Below are positions 61,392 through 64,000 of a stretch of 64,000 bases of DNA, piece by piece; positions within the stretch are counted from its first letter, which is position 1; the number at the start of each line of letters is the position of its first letter. This stretch comes from Haloferax namakaokahaiae (GTDB lineage Archaea > Halobacteriota > Halobacteria > Halobacteriales > Haloferacaceae). The stretch lies in the NCBI RefSeq assembly GCF_042663225.1, contig NZ_JBHTAA010000001.1, positions 186,001 to 250,000 on the forward strand. The letters are read 5' to 3'. A model generated the notes under the pieces. That model saw only the letters and a program-made list of their open reading frames with translations. It had not been told where the DNA came from and searched no databases. A program made the position numbers and the translations under genes.

Positions 61392-61496
61392 GGTTCGCTG
61401 GACGACGGCGACGAGACAGGTCCCGTGGTGAGGAGTGACGGAATCAAAAGTACCATGCCACCGCGCGACACAGAACACCGTACGTAGGTGGTTTCT

Positions 61497-62609
61497 GTGA
61501 CAAAGAAACGCGAATACAAAGACGACTATCCCCGGAAGAAACTGTATATTCCCGGCCCGACCGAGGTGCGCGACGACGTCATCGAGGAGATGGCCCAACC
61601 GATGTTCGGTCACCGCATGGACCGGATGACCGACCTCTATACGACTATCGTCGAGGACACAAAGGAGTTCCTCGGGACCGACCACAAACTGATGGTGCTC
61701 ACGGCGTCGGGCACGGAGTTCTGGGAAGCCTCCACACTCAACCTCGTAGACGAGAACATCCTCTGTACGACGTGTGGGAGTTTCAGCGAGCGTCACGCCA
61801 ACGTCGCCGAGCGACTGGGCAAGAACGTCGATAGACTCGAATACGAGTGGGGACAGGCCGTCAAACCCGAAGACGTGCGCGAAGCGCTCGAATCGAGCGA
61901 CAAACACTACGACGTGGTCTCCTGCGTGATGAACGAGAGTTCGACGGGCGTCCGCAACCCAATCGAGGAGATTGGCGACGTCGTCGCCGAATATCCGGAC
62001 ACGTACTTCGTCGTGGACGCCGTCTCCGCACTGGGCGGCGATTACGTCGATATCGACGAGCACAACATCGACGTCATCTTCGCCTCGACGCAGAAGGCGT
62101 TCGCCATGCCACCGGGGCTCGCCGTCTGTGTCGTCAGCGAGGACGCGTACGACCGCGAAGTTTCGAAGGACTCCGCGTCGTGGTACGGCGGGTTCCAGCG
62201 CGCGTTCGACTACTACGACCGCAAAGGGCAGACGCACTCCACGCCGGCGATTCCGGTCATGCTGGCCTACCGCAAGCAGATGAAGTACATGCTCGAAGAA
62301 GGCCACGAAGGGCGGAGTGACCGCCACGCCGAGATGGCCGAGTACACCCGCGACTGGGCCTCGCAGTACTTCGAGATGTTCCCCGAGGAGGGCTACGAGT
62401 CACAGACGGTCGCCTGTATCGAGAACACGCAAGGCATCGACGTCGCCGGAACCATCAAGCAGGTCAACGAGGAGTACGACATGGCCTTCTCCAACGGCTA
62501 TGGCTCCGTCCTCGGCGAGAAGACGTTCCGCATCGGCCACATGGGCGAACACGACGTGGACTCAATCAAGGAACTCACCGACGCTATCGAAGACGTGGCT
62601 GGATTGTAA
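61497..62609 (+). CDS. Class V aminotransferase (alanine-glyoxylate-like)
   Basis: A 370-residue PLP enzyme of the same class as the one at 43366. It begins MTKKREYKDDYPRKKLYIPG and has the PLP-binding Asp in YFVVDAVSALGGDYVDID and the Schiff-base Lys200 in IFASTQKAFAMPPG. The GTG start at 61497 is favoured because a GGTGGT sequence (61486-61492) precedes it closely as a ribosome-binding site; a GTG at 61488 is the alternative. Probably glyoxylate- or phosphoserine-type, not decided. Confidence 0.88.
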   Translation: MTKKREYKDDYPRKKLYIPGPTEVRDDVIEEMAQPMFGHRMDRMTDLYTTIVEDTKEFLGTDHKLMVLTASGTEFWEASTLNLVDENILCTTCGSFSERHANVAERLGKNVDRLEYEWGQAVKPEDVREALESSDKHYDVVSCVMNESSTGVRNPIEEIGDVVAEYPDTYFVVDAVSALGGDYVDIDEHNIDVIFASTQKAFAMPPGLAVCVVSEDAYDREVSKDSASWYGGFQRAFDYYDRKGQTHSTPAIPVMLAYRKQMKYMLEEGHEGRSDRHAEMAEYTRDWASQYFEMFPEEGYESQTVACIENTQGIDVAGTIKQVNEEYDMAFSNGYGSVLGEKTFRIGHMGEHDVDSIKELTDAIEDVAGL

Positions 62610-62635
62610 GCGCGCCTCGAATTTTTTCTGCTCGG

Positions 62636-63664
62636 TCACGCTTCGGCCGGCGCGTAGGACCCATCGGGAAGTTCGAGCGGGAAGCCGTACTCCGGATTCG
62701 ACAGGATTTCGAAGACAGCGGTGTCCTGCGTTTCGACGGCTTCGCTCGTCGCCAGTCGCCACTCGTGGTCAATCTCGGCGGGGCGACTTCCGACTGCTTG
62801 TGCGCCCATCGCCGACGTGCCCGCCCAGTAGGTGTACTCCGTGATCTGACAGCCGTAGTCGCAGGTGTCGTCGTCGTAGGTGTACCACGCCTCGTCGGGA
62901 TAGCTGTTCGGTACGTCTTCGAAGTGACCACCACGAGCAATGTCCATCGCGTCGGCGATTTCGGACCCCGACTGCTCGCCGAACACGTCGGGATAGACTG
63001 ACGAAAAGCCGACGTGGGTGACGAGGTGCAGCACCTCTTCGAGCGTCGCATCGAATCGGTCGCCCGAGGTAGAGTGGGGGAGTCCTTCCGGGTGGATTTC
63101 GACGGCGTGGAGGTCCTGGACCGACTCCGCGCGGGACGGCGGCAGTCGCGTCGAGAGGAAGTCGAACGCCTCCTCTAACTCCCGCTCGTCGTAGGGGACG
63201 ATGAGCGTCGCCTCCTGAGCGACGAGTTCGTCCACGACGGCGGGGTTGTCGGGAACGCCGTCCTCGTCGTTGTCGAGATATTCTGCCATGACCGCGCCAG
63301 CGTGACGGAGTTTTGCTTCCGAGACTCGTTCGGTGCCGACGAGACGAACGCCGAAGACGACCATCGACTTGTCGAACATCGGTTGGAAGTCCTCGGGCGG
63401 TTCGACGAGTTCGAGTGTCGGCACGTCGTACGCCGGGTCCTCGGGCGTCGGTTCCGGGGTATCCGTCTCGGTCGTCGTCGGCTCTGCGGTCGGTTCGGGG
63501 GTCACTGTGGTCGTCGATTCCGCCGTCGGCGGCGTCTCTGTCGTCGCTCGCGTGGTCGATGCGGGAGTGGACTCGGAACTCTGGCCCGAACATCCGGCGA
63601 GCACGCCCGTTCCGACGACCGACAGGAGGGACCGCCGCGTCCACGAAATCTCCTTTTCTGACAT
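62636..63664 (-). CDS. Tat lipoprotein with possible metal site, unknown function
   Basis: A 342-residue exported protein. The signal has Arg10-Arg11 (TRRSLLSVVGTG) and a lipobox ending Cys25 (VLAGC). A Thr/Pro/Glu-rich spacer (about 30-78) precedes a globular domain with an acidic loop DNDEDGVPDN, a conserved stretch EEVLHLVTHVGFS with His-x3-His, and two cysteines in DDTCDYGCQITEY that could pair. The His-x3-His next to Glu residues suggests a zinc or calcium site, perhaps a hydrolase. I do not recognise the family. Upstream region shared with tenA. Confidence 0.65.
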   Translation of the reverse strand: MSEKEISWTRRSLLSVVGTGVLAGCSGQSSESTPASTTRATTETPPTAESTTTVTPEPTAEPTTTETDTPEPTPEDPAYDVPTLELVEPPEDFQPMFDKSMVVFGVRLVGTERVSEAKLRHAGAVMAEYLDNDEDGVPDNPAVVDELVAQEATLIVPYDERELEEAFDFLSTRLPPSRAESVQDLHAVEIHPEGLPHSTSGDRFDATLEEVLHLVTHVGFSSVYPDVFGEQSGSEIADAMDIARGGHFEDVPNSYPDEAWYTYDDDTCDYGCQITEYTYWAGTSAMGAQAVGSRPAEIDHEWRLATSEAVETQDTAVFEILSNPEYGFPLELPDGSYAPAEA

Positions 63665-63711
63665 TGACCGGTAAATGAATGTCCCGCAATTATAGCTATC
63701 TGCGAAAGAAT

Positions 63712-63727
63712 CTAATTTGAAAATTAG
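63712..63727. promoter_or_regulatory. Perfect palindrome in the lipoprotein/tenA intergenic region
   Basis: CTAATTT-GA-AAATTAG has 7 bp arms and contains the octamer CTAATTTG, also found before thiE. It lies 74-89 bp before the tenA ATG and 48-63 bp before the lipoprotein ATG, upstream of possible TATA sequences (aataata, about 63748-63754). Candidate operator, unproven. Confidence 0.45.
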
Positions 63728-63800
63728 CCTCGACCAGCGAGACTACTGAATAATACAACTGGCTCATAACACTTTTCGACCCGACGCCCGTCTCACCAGT

Positions 63801-64000
63801 ATGGCATTCACAGACGACGTTCGAGCGGACGCGGAGGACATCTGGGAGGCGATTCTCGACCACCCGATGGTCCGCGAACTCGGGGAAGGGACACTCGACG
63901 AAGCGCCGTTTCGCTACTGGGTTCGACAGGACTACGTCTACCTCGTCGAGTACAGTCGCGTCTTCGCGCTCGGTGCCGCGAAGGCACCCTCGCTCGGCGA
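63801..64000 (+). CDS. TenA/thiaminase II family protein, N-terminal part
   Basis: The first 66 codons of a gene running off the right edge. It starts MAFTDDVRADAEDIWEAILD and shows the FRYWVRQDYVYLVEYSRVF segment characteristic of TenA. In archaea TenA usually salvages thiamine degradation products by hydrolysing aminopyrimidines. The active-site cysteine and later residues are outside the window. The family and the shared CTAATTTG element link it to the thiE-thiM-thiD operon. Confidence 0.88.
   Translation, partial: MAFTDDVRADAEDIWEAILDHPMVRELGEGTLDEAPFRYWVRQDYVYLVEYSRVFALGAAKAPSLG

Overview
The window is chromosomal DNA of a halophilic archaeon, most likely Haloferax or a close relative. 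The evidence is high coding density, strong G/C preference at third codon positions, very acidic proteins, AT-rich TATA-like boxes about 25-35 nt before many start codons, Tat-dependent lipoproteins, an archaeal pilin, dodecin, aMBF1, Lsm/L37e, GINS/PriS and Cdc48. The genus call comes from recalled family resemblance and gene order; no search was run. Most genes are ordinary haloarchaeal housekeeping genes. Most long antisense reading frames are GC-bias shadows and are left out.

Layout. 0-4.4 kb: start of RNase J (minus), a PAS histidine kinase, the overlapping lsm-rpl37e pair, purF with a palindrome upstream, and a DUF420-type membrane protein. 4.5-4.9 kb: tRNA-Leu(GAG) followed by a gene-free stretch with five stem-loops and a partial copy of the tRNA. 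4.9-10.5 kb: a small membrane protein, aMBF1, AlaX, an acyl-CoA dehydrogenase, a tandem pair of HAD hydrolases, a contig-join artefact (N at 9604 between identical 32-mers) and two hypothetical proteins. 10.5-14.2 kb: RtcB RNA ligase, a DoxX-type protein, archease and a GNAT. 14.2-20.5 kb: a TIM-barrel isomerase and Gfo/Idh/MocA dehydrogenase pair, an eIF2B-type protein, a pilin, PanB, a hydrolase and membrane proteins.

20.6-26.1 kb: an Hsp20-like small protein abutting a Cdc48 AAA ATPase, Bcp peroxiredoxin, and the replication pair GINS-PriS. 26.2-34.7 kb: a sugar ABC transporter operon (Tat lipoprotein, two permeases, MalK-type ATPase) behind a palindrome-rich promoter, then a small membrane protein, a second Gfo/Idh/MocA enzyme, a zinc-ribbon membrane protein and a convergent TrmB-family regulator. 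Together with the 14-16 kb pair this suggests uptake and oxidation of a sugar under TrmB control (inference). 34.8-42.1 kb: MscS, UspA, a 5'-nucleotidase, dodecin with a pentanucleotide repeat upstream, two related membrane proteins, zinc-ribbon proteins, an ErpA-type Fe-S carrier and HisD.

42.2-48.4 kb: two exported proteins, then a class V aminotransferase next to a fused FAD/Fe-S 2-hydroxyacid dehydrogenase (probably glycolate or lactate oxidation and glyoxylate amination), and a HemG-like flavodoxin. 48.5-50.8 kb: thiE-thiM-thiD, a thiamine salvage operon with overlapping genes; a TenA gene begins at the right edge. The 13 kb between carries an HpcH aldolase, a HAD hydrolase, two single-His BBE-type flavin oxidases flanking an alpha/beta hydrolase and a rifampin-phosphotransferase-like three-domain protein, a membrane protein, a PAS kinase, a second class V aminotransferase and a Tat lipoprotein with a possible metal site. 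The least explained items are the post-tRNA structured segment, the Rph-like protein, and an octamer shared by the thiE and tenA upstream regions.
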